Origin: Saccharomycopsis fibuligera x Saccharomycopsis cf. fibuligera
Taxonomy: Eukaryota > Ascomycota > Saccharomycetes > Ascoideales > Saccharomycopsidaceae
Direction: 5' to 3'
Length of the DNA: 64,000 bases
NCBI GenBank assembly: GCA_001936135.1
Contig: CP012809.1
Location: 3,831,501 to 3,895,500 of the forward strand
Part shown: piece by piece, positions 1 through 9,964 of the stretch
Layout: each line of letters opens with the position of its first letter
Position numbering within the stretch: position 1 is the first letter of the stretch
Notes under the pieces: model-generated
The model's database searches: none
What the model was told of the DNA's origin: nothing
Seen by the model: the letters and a program-made list of their open reading frames with translations, nothing else
Made by a program: the position numbers and the translations under genes

Positions 1-491
1 GAATCAATGTCGATTCCTCCGTTAATGCAACTACTAATAAAGTTGTTGGAAACGTGCGTGAAGTTGCTGACAAGTACGATTTGGGTCTTATTGTTCTCGG
101 TGAAACCATTAAGGAACCAACTGCTAATGGTTACTTTAACTACACCATTGCTACACCACTTGAAGTTGCACCAATTAGTCCACGGAGTGGTCCAGTTTGG
201 GATCTTTTCAGTGGTTCATTGAGACACTTGTACGAAGACTTGGTCTATCCTAATCTTATCAAAAATGAAGTGGTTACTACCCCGGGTCTTAGTACCGGTA
301 ACACGGACACTAGATACTACTGGAAGTTGACTAAAAATATTTACAGAACAATCCCAGGTATTATTAATCCAGTTGGCCTACAAAATGGGATTCATAGTGT
401 TGACGAGTTTGTTTCTGTTGATGCGCACTTGAACATCATTGCATTCTACTATGAATTTATAAGAAACATTGATTCTTATGGCAGTGATTAA
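1..491 (+). CDS. CPS1: Carboxypeptidase S (vacuolar Gly-X carboxypeptidase), 3' end only
   Basis: The reading frame is open from base 3 to the TAA at 489-491, so only the last ~162 residues are present; the start lies left of the window. The fragment carries the C-terminal part of the M20 metallopeptidase fold: PISPRSGPVWDLF, then NTDTRYYWKLTKNIYR, where TDTRYYW is a family hallmark, and finally SVDAHLNIIAFYYEFI, which places the distal conserved His near the end. Cps1 is a vacuolar zinc carboxypeptidase releasing C-terminal residues from peptides with a penultimate Gly. The zinc-binding residues and the N-terminal membrane anchor are outside the window. An M20 paralogue cannot be excluded from the C-terminus alone. 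Confidence 0.85.
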   Translation, partial: INVDSSVNATTNKVVGNVREVADKYDLGLIVLGETIKEPTANGYFNYTIATPLEVAPISPRSGPVWDLFSGSLRHLYEDLVYPNLIKNEVVTTPGLSTGNTDTRYYWKLTKNIYRTIPGIINPVGLQNGIHSVDEFVSVDAHLNIIAFYYEFIRNIDSYGSD

Positions 492-1894
492 GTTAATTGA
501 TGTTGTCATTTTTATGACCAACACAAGAAAAAAATAATCTTAGTTATGTTACAAAAAATTTTAGCTTTTTTTTTTATATCCACATGCTCACACTAAAAGT
601 AATGTGTAAATAATCCCTTCTCGAACAATAACTTCACAACTAAAGTCAGAAGAGTTCACACTGTAGTAGTGCAGAATTTATAGATACTCTTTGCTAATGA
701 TATACCGAAAGTTACCAGTCAGACAGAAGCTACCAACGAGTGTAGCAATACAGTGAATTTCGCTTGGTATTCGGAATATATGCTACCACAATTATTGTTT
801 TATTAATTGGTGGGCTTACTTATTAGGCAGAGCACGACGTTGTTATTGGTATGCTTTATGACTAAAGAAAAAAAAACCCATTTAATCATGTTGGCAAGCG
901 CTGCAACTTGTATGAAAGAGATTGTAACTCAGTAACCCGTGGTTAGAAGAGCTTACCATATGTATATTTGTGACGAAAAGAACGCATAATTTTTGGATTG
1001 GTTTTATTGTTGATGAGAATAAAAACTTTTATCACTGACTTTTACCCAAGTGCAGACAATATAAACAGAAAGATGTACTTAGCCTGTTTAATAGTTTTTT
1101 TCTTTTATTATAGGTCATCGTCAAAAATTTACTATTAAAAAACTACTGTAGAAAACTTCTAATATGTGGAACTTCGTTGGTCATTGAATTACTATACTCT
1201 ACAAGAACGAGAACAAGGAGCATTTTGAAAAAAAAATTATTGCCAAATGATTCGACAACGGAGAAAACACAAAGTGCACATGATATTGATGCATGGATTG
1301 CACAGACCAGATGTGAATATCTTCAACAGTTAACACTATTACAATAGTGAGGCCTAATAATTAATAAGATAAATTTAGCAAAAATCAATAACGGTTTACT
1401 GATTGCAGTAATGCTCTTCTCAACGAGATACGACATAACCAGATCAGGCAATATAACCGCCAGAGGGAAGCAGCTGAGCTCGAAGACATGTTTAGCCTGG
1501 CAGAATTAGTAAACAGCTAATCTTACGAATCTCCTGTGTAGTGTGAGTTTGTGTTGTATTGCAGTGTCTATGGTACACATGTTGAGATTATATTCAATGC
1601 TCTGTGCGTTACGAGCCCGGTGCTATTGGTTACGAACCCCCGCAGGCGAGGATAATTTCGAATATACAAAAGCTGATTGGCCGCTGTGCCCAGACCACGG
1701 TGAAAATTGCACGAAAAAATCTGCTCTGCAAAAATCAAACTACCACTACTGCAAAATACCCTATTCTCTTTCTCTCCATCCCAGCTAGTCACAGACAGAG
1801 ATATAATATAGAAAGTCCTTTCCTACGACTACTATTACAACCCTCACCTCATCACCCACCCACTCCCCACAATACATTCAAATAAAGCAGCCTG
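492..1894. other. Intergenic spacer CPS1-COR1
   Basis: About 1.4 kb holding the CPS1 3' region and the COR1 promoter. Short frames at 1543-1885 have no recognisable protein signature and overlap each other on both strands. The last ~100 bases before COR1 are C/T-rich, as in many yeast 5' leaders. No RNA gene or mobile element was recognised. Confidence 0.6.
1625..1680. promoter_or_regulatory. Two inverted CCAAT boxes upstream of COR1 (candidate Hap2/3/5 sites)
   Basis: ATTGGT lies at 1625-1630 and ATTGG at 1676-1680, about 215-270 bases before the COR1 start. The CCAAT-binding Hap complex is an established activator of respiratory genes in yeasts, and COR1 encodes a complex III subunit. The pentamer is short and common, so the call rests on spacing and context. 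Confidence 0.35.
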
Positions 1895-3241
1895 ATGTCT
1901 TCAATGCTCCGTTCAGCAGCCGCCTCCGCCAAAATCTCTGGTCGCCGTTTCATCTCCACTGCCAACTCCAAGACCCAGTACACTTCTTTGTCTAATGGTT
2001 TGACTGTAGCTACCGAATCCAATCCTTTGGCCAAATCTTCCACCATTGGTTTGTGGGTTGGTGCTGGTTCTAAGCACGAAACCGCAACCAATAACGGTGT
2101 CTCCAAGTTGGCCACCAAGGCCCTCTTCGATGGCAGCAAACAAGCTGCTTCCAAGCAAGGTGTTATCTTGGGTTCTAATGTCGAAAGAGAATCCATTGCT
2201 TTGTTCGGTACTACCTTGGGTAGCAAAGCTAGTTCTGTTGTTGATTTGCTTGCTCAAAGTTTCAATAACCCATCTTTCTCCGAAGAAGCTGTGGCCAACT
2301 ACAAGAAGCTTGCCATCAAAGACACTGAAATTATTGAAGAAACTCCAAGAAAGACTGTTTTGGAACATTTGCACGCTACTGCTTTCCAAGGCACTTCATT
2401 GGCTTTACCAGTTAATGGTACTCCAGAATCCATTTCCAACTTGCAGGCTTCTGATTTGGAATCTTTGATTAACAAGTACACCGTTTCTTCCAACGCCGTA
2501 GTTGTTGGTGCTGGTAACATTAAGCACGAAGAATTAGTCGAATTGGTTGAAAAAAAACTTAAGATCCCAGCTGGCGTTGTTCCAAAAGTCAAACCAGCCA
2601 AATTCTTGGGTTCTGAATTGAGATTCAGGGATGACACTTTGCCAAGCGCCTACATTTCTATTGCCGTTAACGGTCCATCTTTGAAATCTAAAGATCTTTA
2701 CACTGCCCAAGTTGCTTCTGAAGTTTTTGGTGCTTACACTTCTAGTGAACCAGCTTCTAGTAGACAAGGTAGTAAATTGGCCGACATTATTCACACTAAC
2801 CATTTGGCTCAAAACTTCCATCACTTCACTAATGCTTACAAAGATGCCGGTCTTTGGGGTTTCTACACTGAGACCAGCAATGTTGGTAACATTGATGACT
2901 TGATCCATTTCTCTTTGAAACAATGGAACAGATTGTCTACTGACGTTACCGAAACTGAAGTTTTCAAGGCTAAATCTGTGTTGAAATCTAAGATTTTGAC
3001 TTCTTTGGGCTCCACTTCCGCCATTGCTAATGACATTGGTACTAAGGTCTTGGTTAACGACAGAAGACAATCTATTGATGAAATCTTTGCTAAGATTGAC
3101 CAAGTTTCCGTCAAGTCTATCAATGAATGGGCTCAAAGAGACTTGTGGGATCAAGACATTGCTGTCTCTGGTACCGGTCAAATCGAAGCTTTGTTCGACT
3201 ACAACAGATTGCGTAACGAAATGGCCTTGTTGAGATGGTAA
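1895..3241 (+). CDS. COR1: Ubiquinol-cytochrome c reductase core protein 1
   Basis: A 448-residue protein of the M16 (MPP/core protein) family, close to the length of yeast Cor1. The N-terminus, rich in Ser, Ala and Arg (RRFISTANS), looks like a mitochondrial presequence. The zinc motif HxxEH of active processing peptidases is absent: the equivalent region reads NNGVSKLATKALF, as expected for Cor1 rather than Mas1. Other Cor1 hallmarks are VLEHLHATAFQGT, LGSELRFRDDTLPSAYIS, GLWGFYTET and the terminal MALLRW. It is a structural core subunit on the matrix side of respiratory complex III. A second in-frame Met lies at 1904; I chose the first. CTG codons were not noticed in the parts read. Confidence 0.95.
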   Translation: MSSMLRSAAASAKISGRRFISTANSKTQYTSLSNGLTVATESNPLAKSSTIGLWVGAGSKHETATNNGVSKLATKALFDGSKQAASKQGVILGSNVERESIALFGTTLGSKASSVVDLLAQSFNNPSFSEEAVANYKKLAIKDTEIIEETPRKTVLEHLHATAFQGTSLALPVNGTPESISNLQASDLESLINKYTVSSNAVVVGAGNIKHEELVELVEKKLKIPAGVVPKVKPAKFLGSELRFRDDTLPSAYISIAVNGPSLKSKDLYTAQVASEVFGAYTSSEPASSRQGSKLADIIHTNHLAQNFHHFTNAYKDAGLWGFYTETSNVGNIDDLIHFSLKQWNRLSTDVTETEVFKAKSVLKSKILTSLGSTSAIANDIGTKVLVNDRRQSIDEIFAKIDQVSVKSINEWAQRDLWDQDIAVSGTGQIEALFDYNRLRNEMALLRW

Positions 3242-4074
3242 TCGTGGTGATAAATTAGTTTTCTTCCCTCGTTTTCATGTACTAAGTGATTAGTCACTGC
3301 TCAATTTGCGCGTGCTGTTTAGTGGTTTTGTTTTGTTTACTGTTATTTTCCAAATCTTTTTTTATATCTTTTGCCTCTTTTTTCCCCTCCTTCTAAACCC
3401 CATCATCTCATAACTTTATCATAACTCATTTTCTCTATTTTTTTAGCCTCCCCTTTTCTGTTGCCTAATTTTATTATCAATCTCACCTACACAGTCTTAA
3501 AAATTTCATACATTCTGTTCAACATCCATTTTCTTCCCTTGTCAAATATAATATTCATAAGCCAATCAAAATATCAAATTTATTTACGATTTACTAGTAA
3601 CTTTAGCGTAAGTGACGTAAGCAAATAAACAAAAGATTAAAGACTATTAAAACGACCGTCTATTAAGAAAAATAGTCTATTCCATAGAATATTGAAGAGG
3701 ACAGAAATGAATGAATCCAAAGTCAAAATATATATAGCGAAAAACTTGTAAAAGAAAGTAAGATCATGAATTAGTGAGGAACGGTAAGTTTGAAAATGAG
3801 AGAATAAAAACAAAAAATGAACAGCAAAATGAGTTCCACGAAAAGATTAGCAAAGGTGTATAATAGCAAAAAAAAAAAAAAAAAAAAAGATTGTTGATGA
3901 ACTTAGAGAGAAAGCCATTCCATTGGATCCGTCCCACTTGATTGAAACAAACATCCTTTAAAAAAAAAACAAAAATAAAACACGATAGAACATCAATAAA
4001 CAAGTAGTATAGCAAACAGATAGAACGCAAATAATAGTAATGGATTATCAAAACGAGTTTGTGGATATTAATCA
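3242..4074. other. Convergent spacer COR1 / GLG2
   Basis: Both flanking genes end here. The left half is T-rich downstream of COR1; the right half is A-rich on the plus strand, which is T-rich for the leftward GLG2 transcript. It includes an A run near 3870-3888. The frame 3764-4075 is a Phe/Leu-rich translation of GLG2 3' sequence with no protein signature. Nothing else seen. Confidence 0.6.
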
Positions 4075-5196
4075 TTAAAACGGGTCAGGACCAAATCTTC
4101 TTTCTGGTCTGACATTTTTGCTAAACATGACATCAATAATGGTTTTTGGCTCTGCTGCTGCTACTAGTGCTCCTTCTTCATCAGCATCACTTTCTAAATC
4201 CTCATCCTTTGCCAACTCTTTTTCATCCTCTAAAGAAAGCTGTTCAAAATTTTTACTAGAATCATATTTGTTATATTTGTAATCAGCTGGGAATGCATTG
4301 AGTTCATTATTATAAATAACTGACTTGATGTCTGCATCTGCGCCATAGTGCTTATAGAAGATTTTCCACCACAATGCAGTCAAGCCATAAGCATCACCGT
4401 TATATTCTTCACTAACACTTGCAGCAGCGCTTAGCTTTGCAATGTCGTAATATGGTACTTTGTTGGCCCATGGTTTCAGTGCACCAATAAAATGTAACAC
4501 ATTAATATCTTTAGCAAATCGTTTATATGCTGGAGTATATTGGTATTGCCCATTTGGTGTAACGTTATACAAAAACGATAGTGGTTTCCAAGAACGAGTC
4601 TTGTCAGAGTTGAATTTACCAAAACTTTGGTAAAATTCATTCAACAAACCTTGGTCTGCCCCGTCAAATGAGCTATTAGTGGAGCTAGAATCAACAATTT
4701 GACTCAATTGCTTGTATGTGTTTAAAGATGGCTTGATCAAGAACAAGCCAGAGTTAAAAATGTCAGGCCAGCCCGCGTCTGGGGCAGCGGCAATTTGTGA
4801 GTCTGTAATTTCGATATCAAACAAGTGATCCAAGTTTTGCAACACCAACAAGTCCGAGTCCAAATAAACGATTTTGTTGTACTTGTCAAAGAACTTGTAT
4901 ATCTGGATTTTAGTTAAGGTTTTGATAAGTTCTGGCCTTTTCAAAAGAGTATGCAAGTTAGCTAAGTCCACAACGTTAGAAGAATCCAAAAGGTCTACTT
5001 GGATCACTTCATCATACACTGATGATAGCAAGTGGAGCTGGTGAGCAGTAAACACCAAATCATGGTTCTTTGGGATTAACACCACAAACTTCCCAGCGGT
5101 ACTGTTGAGATCTCTTAGAGACTTGGCGAGAACCAAGGCGCCGGGTAGATAGGCGGCAGAATATAGAAGGGTGACGTAGGCGTTAGGAAATGGCAT
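4075..5196 (-). CDS. GLG2: Glycogenin glucosyltransferase
   Basis: A 373-residue GT8-family protein. Glycogenin self-glucosylates from UDP-glucose to prime glycogen. The protein opens with AYVTLLYSAAYLPGALVLAKSLR, typical of GT8, and has the metal/UDP-binding DxD motif as YLDSDLLVL (D113, D115). FNSGLFLIKPS and DGADQGLLNEFY follow, then HFIGALKPW, the conserved C-terminal catalytic strand. An acidic segment with Glu and Asp runs follows around residues 305-345 and the protein ends RRFGPDPF, near the end where yeast glycogenins bind glycogen synthase. It diverges from CCT2 across a 416-bp spacer. GLG1 versus GLG2 naming is by analogy; one glycogenin is expected in this clade. Confidence 0.9.
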   Translation of the reverse strand: MPFPNAYVTLLYSAAYLPGALVLAKSLRDLNSTAGKFVVLIPKNHDLVFTAHQLHLLSSVYDEVIQVDLLDSSNVVDLANLHTLLKRPELIKTLTKIQIYKFFDKYNKIVYLDSDLLVLQNLDHLFDIEITDSQIAAAPDAGWPDIFNSGLFLIKPSLNTYKQLSQIVDSSSTNSSFDGADQGLLNEFYQSFGKFNSDKTRSWKPLSFLYNVTPNGQYQYTPAYKRFAKDINVLHFIGALKPWANKVPYYDIAKLSAAASVSEEYNGDAYGLTALWWKIFYKHYGADADIKSVIYNNELNAFPADYKYNKYDSSKNFEQLSLEDEKELAKDEDLESDADEEGALVAAAEPKTIIDVMFSKNVRPERRFGPDPF

Positions 5197-5612
5197 TGGG
5201 GTATGTGTTTGTGTCGGTATCTATGTAGAGAAGCGAGAAATGAGGCAAAAGTGAAATAAAGAAGAGTAGCAAAAACATAACAAAGTAGACAGCTGGGTCT
5301 GGGTTTTAAATCATCAATTAGGAAGGTGTGGTTGGAGCCTGAGAAAAGGAGCAGATCTGATGGATGGCGCTAACAATTGCTTCTAATTTAGCTGGGAGAT
5401 AAGTGTATGTGTGCCTATGCATTTGTCTGTGTGTATCAGACTGGAAACGTGACTGCCATACTAGAAAAAAATTTAATTTTTTTTCACAACGAGCAAAATC
5501 AACAACAGAGAAACAACAGAAACAGAAGAAGAGAAGAACAGCAGCCAAGGTAGTGTGTTTCTTTTATCTCGAATACTGCATTGATTTATACTACAATAGC
5601 ACACTCATTAGC
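5197..5612. other. Divergent promoter GLG2 / CCT2
   Basis: A 416-bp bidirectional spacer. It is purine-rich on the plus strand just before CCT2 (about 5500-5545) with short A and T runs near 5465-5480. No clear heat-shock element was found despite the chaperonin gene. Confidence 0.5.
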
Positions 5613-7276
5613 ATGGTATGTATTCCTATTTTTTTAGATATGTTATTCCGCCGCACAAATGTTCACCGATTTACTAACAATCGCCCTAGTCCGTTAACAT
5701 TTTTGGAGATCAAGTCACTGAGGAAAGAGCAGAAAACGCTCGTCTTTCTGCTTTCGTTGGCGCCATTGCCGTTGGCGATTTAGTGAAGACCACCTTGGGT
5801 CCAAAAGGTATGGACAAACTTTTGCAATCAGCCTCTTCCGACACATCGTTGATTACCAATGATGGCGCCACCATCTTGAAAGCCATCCCGCTTGATAACC
5901 CTGCCGCCAAAGTGTTGGTTAACTTGTCCAAAGTGCAAGACGACAATATTGGTGACGGCACCACTTCCGTGACGGTTTTAGCTTCTGAATTATTGCGTGA
6001 GGCTGAAAAATTAATAAATCAAAAAATTCATCCACAGACAATCATTGAAGGTTACAGAATTGCTGCTAAAGTGGCAATTGATGCATTGGAAAACACCGCT
6101 ATTGACAATAGTAAAAACCCAGAGAAATTCCGTCAAGATTTGATTAATATTGCCAAAACCACTTTGTCATCCAAGATTTTGTCTCAAGATAAGAATCAAT
6201 TTGCTGAGTTGGCCGTCAATGCAATTTTAAGATTGAAGAATAATGTGAACTTGGAACACATTCAAATTCTTAAGATTGTGGGTGGTAAATTATCCGATTC
6301 TTACTTGGATGAAGGTTTCATTTTGAACAAGAAATTCGGTATCAATCAGCCAAAGAAAATTAACAACTGTAACATTTTGATTGCTAATACTTCTATGGAT
6401 ACTGACAAAGTTAAGATCTTTGGCGCCAAATTTAAGGTCAACTCCACTGCCAAATTAGCTGAATTGGAAAAATCCGAAAAAGAAAAAATGAAGAACAAAA
6501 TTAACAAGATTAAGAACTTTGATAAGATAAATTGTTTTGTCAACAGACAGTTGATCTACGACTATCCAGAACAACTTTTGACTGAAGCTGGTATCAATTC
6601 TGTTGAACACGCTGATTTTGATGGTATTGAAAGATTGGCTTTAGTCACTGGAGGTGAAGTGGTTTCTACATTCGATCATCCTGAAAAAGTTAGATTGGGT
6701 TATTGTGACAGCATTGAAGAAGTTATAATTGGTGAAGACTTGTTTACCAGATTCAATGGGGTTAAGGCTGGTGAAGCATGTACTATTGTCTTGAGAGGTG
6801 CTACTCATCAAGTCTTAGATGAAGCAGAAAGATCTTTACATGATGCTCTTTCAGTGTTATCACAAACTGTCAAATCCACAAAAACAGTTCTTGGTGGTGG
6901 TTGTTCCGAAATGATTATGTCCAAAGCTGTTGATCAGATTGCTTCCAACATTGACGGTAAGAAATCTTTGGCGGTTGAAAGTTTTGCTAAATCATTGCGT
7001 GAATTGCCAATTGTCTTGGCCGATAATGCTGGTTACGACAGTAGTGAGTTAATTACTAAGTTGCGTACTGCTATATACAATGGTTTAACCACTAGCGGTT
7101 TAGACTTGAATGAGGGCAAGATTGCTGACATGAGAGAATTGGGTATTGTGGAAAGTTACAAGTTGAAATATCATGTGGTTAATAGTGCTACCGAAGCTGC
7201 TGAAGTGTTATTGAGAGTTGATAACATTATCAAGGCAAAACCTAGAACTGCTGATAGAGGCCATGGTCCTATGTAA
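5613..7276 (+). CDS. CCT2: T-complex chaperonin subunit beta (spliced; exon 1 is ATG only)
   Basis: Exon 1 is ATG at 5613-5615; exon 2 runs 5690-7276. Splicing gives [19 protein letters not shown] followed by the group II chaperonin N-terminus, in frame with the long open frame, for 529 residues against 527 in S. cerevisiae Cct2. Hallmarks are [12 protein letters not shown] (nucleotide loop), [22 protein letters not shown] (catalytic Asp in GDGTT) and the C-terminal nucleotide-binding LGGGCSEM and NEGKIADM regions. The product is the beta subunit of the cytosolic TRiC/CCT ring, which folds actin and tubulin. Reading only the unspliced frame would miss the first 32 residues, since its first in-frame start-like codon is a GTG. 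It converges with MTO1, 278 bp apart. Confidence 0.95.
5616..5689 (+). other. CCT2 intron (74 nt) directly after the start codon
   Basis: Canonical yeast intron: donor GTATGT at 5616-5621, branch site TACTAAC at 5672-5678 and acceptor CCCTAG ending at 5689. Joining ATG to TCC at 5690 restores the conserved Cct2 N-terminus. Confidence 0.92.
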
Positions 7277-7554
7277 AATTTCATCAATATTGTTATTATT
7301 ATTAATTTCTTTAATTTCTTTTCTTTTTGATTAATTTTTACCTCTATCTTCTTCTCGCTGCTTTTATTTCATTTAATGTTCACATGTGTTTTAGGCTTTC
7401 TAAAAGAAAAAAAATCTATTTAACAACGATGCTGGTATAGAAATTCTTTGAGCTACTCGTAATAGTAAGCAAGCCAAAAATTTAATAAATTCCCATATGT
7501 ACACGCTAATATTATAGTACAGAATATTTAAAAACCCAACACGATGTAATAGAG

Positions 7555-9651
7555 CTACACCTCAACAGCCGGGGTAGCTGATTTAATACCAGACATGTTC
7601 AAAACCAGTCTATTGACTTTAAGCTCATCTTGCTTGAATCTAACCAATCGGTACAACTCAAACACCGTTGCTGCAGTAATACCTTGGGTTCTTCTAGCTT
7701 GACCAATAGTTTCTGGTTGTACGCTGTTCAAAGTCTCTGTAGCCTCATGACTCAAGTTCATTGCAGAATAGTCGAAATTCACTGGCAAAAGCAAACCTTC
7801 ATCAGCAGCAAAAGCTTTAATAAAAGAGAGCTCTTTGCGCAAATATGGAGCATATTTACCTTCGACATTGATCTTGTCAATCACTCGTTTAGGTATGGCA
7901 TTGAAATCTTCTTTGAACTCATCACTTTTAAATTTGTGAAGAGCATTAAAAAGCCCCTCGCAAGTAACATTTTTATGCACAAGCATCTTGTAAGCATTGA
8001 CACCATCTGCACCAATACGGGCATCCTTGAAAAATGATTTCCATTGAGTTGGCAGTAATTTTATTGACTTGAGTTGATTGGTCAATTCGCTTATCAAAAT
8101 TTGATCCTGCATGAATTTGTTCCATCTGTCATCACCACAAACCCCAAAGTTTCTAGCCATTTCCGTGAGTCTGGTGTCTGCATTATCACATCTGACGCTA
8201 AGTCTGAACTCCGAACGGGAAGTGAACATACGGTATGGCTCAGTAACCCCTTTAGTAATTAAGTCATCAATAACCACCCCGATAAAAGCATCTGCTCGGG
8301 AAATTTTAAGCGGTGGCTTTTTCAAGTAATTCAAACCAGCATTTATACCAGCAACGCATCCTTGAGCGGCGGCTTCTTCATAGCCAGTGGTACCGTTGAT
8401 TTGACCAGCAAGGAAAAGACCGTTCACTAGCTTAGTTTCTAATGTTTGTCTCAACTGCACCGGATCAATATAATCATATTCGACACCATATCCTGGTTGT
8501 AGCATTTTAGCATTTTCCAAACCTGGAATCATCTTCATCATTTGTTCTTGAATTTCTTCAGGCATAGTGTTTGACATGCCGTTAGGATACAACACATCAC
8601 TGTCTATTCCTTCTGGTTCAAGCCAAAGTGGATGCGACTCCTTATCAGGAAATTTTTTGAGCTTGGATTCAAATGAAGGACAGTATCTTGGACCTTTAAT
8701 GTCTTCTCTAATATGCACAGATAAATGGAAGTTCTTGCGTACTAATTCATGAAGTTCTGGGGTGGATCTTGTCTGGTAGCATGATATCTGGTTATTGTCA
8801 CCAATAGGAATTTGGTCATTCATGTAACTCATTGGTTGTGCTGGGTTGTCACCTAGCTGCTCAGTGACTTTACTATAATCAAGTCCCTGCTTTGATATTC
8901 TTGGTGGAGTACCGGTTTTCAATCTACCAAGCTTGAAACCAGCTTCTCTAAGGGTTTTACTGATACCATACGTTGGCTTTTCACCAATTCTTCCAGCTGG
9001 TGTAATCTTTAAGCCAACGTGAATTTCGGCACTGAGGAATGTACCTGTAGTGATCACCACATTCGATGTCTTCAATATAGTTCCATCCTCCAATATTACC
9101 CCTCTAACCTTACCATATTGTTGCTGTTGTTGAGTATTGTCACTGTTACTATTATCAATAATTATGTCTTCCACGCTGCCTTCTAAAACAGACAAGTTTG
9201 GATAATTTCTAATGGTTCGCTGCATTTCTTGGAGATATAATTTTCGGTCTATTTGTGCTCTAGGCCCCCAAACTGCTGCTCCTCGTGAAGCGTTCAACAC
9301 TTTGAACTGAATTCCTGCCGCATCGGTTACTTTGGCAGCCACCCCATCCAAAGCATCGATTTCTCGAAGAAGGGTCCCCTTGCCTACACCACCCATGGCT
9401 GGATTGCAGGAACAAGTACCTATTTTGTCGAATTTTGGTGTCACCAAAGTGGTGGTGGTGCCGGTTCTAGCAGATCCAGTAGCGGCCTCACAACCAGCAT
9501 GGCCACCTCCAACCACTACTACCGGGTGTTCTGGTAAAGTATTCAAGATGGATTCATGATAAGGGGTCAAGGAAATGGACCGACGAGGCAATATCTTAGC
9601 AAAATGCAAGTTGTGGCGGCTCCGCACTAAGCTTTTCCTAAACATGATCAT
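7555..9651 (-). CDS. MTO1: Mitochondrial tRNA 5-carboxymethylaminomethyluridine synthesis protein (MnmG/GidA family)
   Basis: A 698-residue FAD-dependent MnmG homologue. With Mss1 it adds carboxymethylaminomethyl groups to wobble U34 of mitochondrial tRNAs. A basic, Arg-rich leader ([22 protein letters not shown]) precedes the FAD-binding [17 protein letters not shown] near residues 48-64. [47 protein letters not shown] and [16 protein letters not shown] are all family signatures, and the C-terminal helical domain ([16 protein letters not shown]) is present. Two close ATGs (9651, 9645) both precede the leader. It is divergent from the CENP-T-like gene. Confidence 0.95.
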   Translation of the reverse strand: MIMFRKSLVRSRHNLHFAKILPRRSISLTPYHESILNTLPEHPVVVVGGGHAGCEAATGSARTGTTTTLVTPKFDKIGTCSCNPAMGGVGKGTLLREIDALDGVAAKVTDAAGIQFKVLNASRGAAVWGPRAQIDRKLYLQEMQRTIRNYPNLSVLEGSVEDIIIDNSNSDNTQQQQQYGKVRGVILEDGTILKTSNVVITTGTFLSAEIHVGLKITPAGRIGEKPTYGISKTLREAGFKLGRLKTGTPPRISKQGLDYSKVTEQLGDNPAQPMSYMNDQIPIGDNNQISCYQTRSTPELHELVRKNFHLSVHIREDIKGPRYCPSFESKLKKFPDKESHPLWLEPEGIDSDVLYPNGMSNTMPEEIQEQMMKMIPGLENAKMLQPGYGVEYDYIDPVQLRQTLETKLVNGLFLAGQINGTTGYEEAAAQGCVAGINAGLNYLKKPPLKISRADAFIGVVIDDLITKGVTEPYRMFTSRSEFRLSVRCDNADTRLTEMARNFGVCGDDRWNKFMQDQILISELTNQLKSIKLLPTQWKSFFKDARIGADGVNAYKMLVHKNVTCEGLFNALHKFKSDEFKEDFNAIPKRVIDKINVEGKYAPYLRKELSFIKAFAADEGLLLPVNFDYSAMNLSHEATETLNSVQPETIGQARRTQGITAATVFELYRLVRFKQDELKVNRLVLNMSGIKSATPAVEV

Positions 9652-9863
9652 GAAATTTTTGTTGGTAAAGTATATTGATGAGATGGAAAATTAGTTTTAT
9701 CTGACGTTTTATTAATGCTCTTTGATGCTGAAATTTTTTGTATTACGAAATTTTTTGGCCTTGATCCAAGATGTACCAGGGCACATAACCAAACATTCAA
9801 ACACGGAAAAATCCACGACAAAATATCCAAACAAAACAAAACAAATAAACAAAAACAGGTAAA

Positions 9864-9894
<31 letters not shown>

Positions 9895-9964
9895 AAATAG
9901 ATAAATAACCAGCTCTCCGAGGCACCAGAACACTCAGGAAACAGATGTGCCAGCAGACCTTGAC
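9652..9964. repeat. Divergent promoter MTO1 / CENP-T-like gene with an AAAT microsatellite
   Basis: A 313-bp spacer. From 9861 to about 9908 it is a run of AAAT/ATAA tetranucleotides (about a dozen units, slightly imperfect). A short upstream ATG at 9945 opens a 13-codon frame that overlaps the start of the rightward gene and ends at 9986. Confidence 0.7.

Noticed and set aside
1543-1885. Overlapping short frames before COR1
   Set aside because: Frames on both strands overlap, lack protein signatures and sit in the COR1 promoter and leader.
3764-4075. 103-codon Phe/Leu/Tyr-rich frame
   Set aside because: It is a translation of T-rich 3' sequence of GLG2; the composition is explained by base bias.
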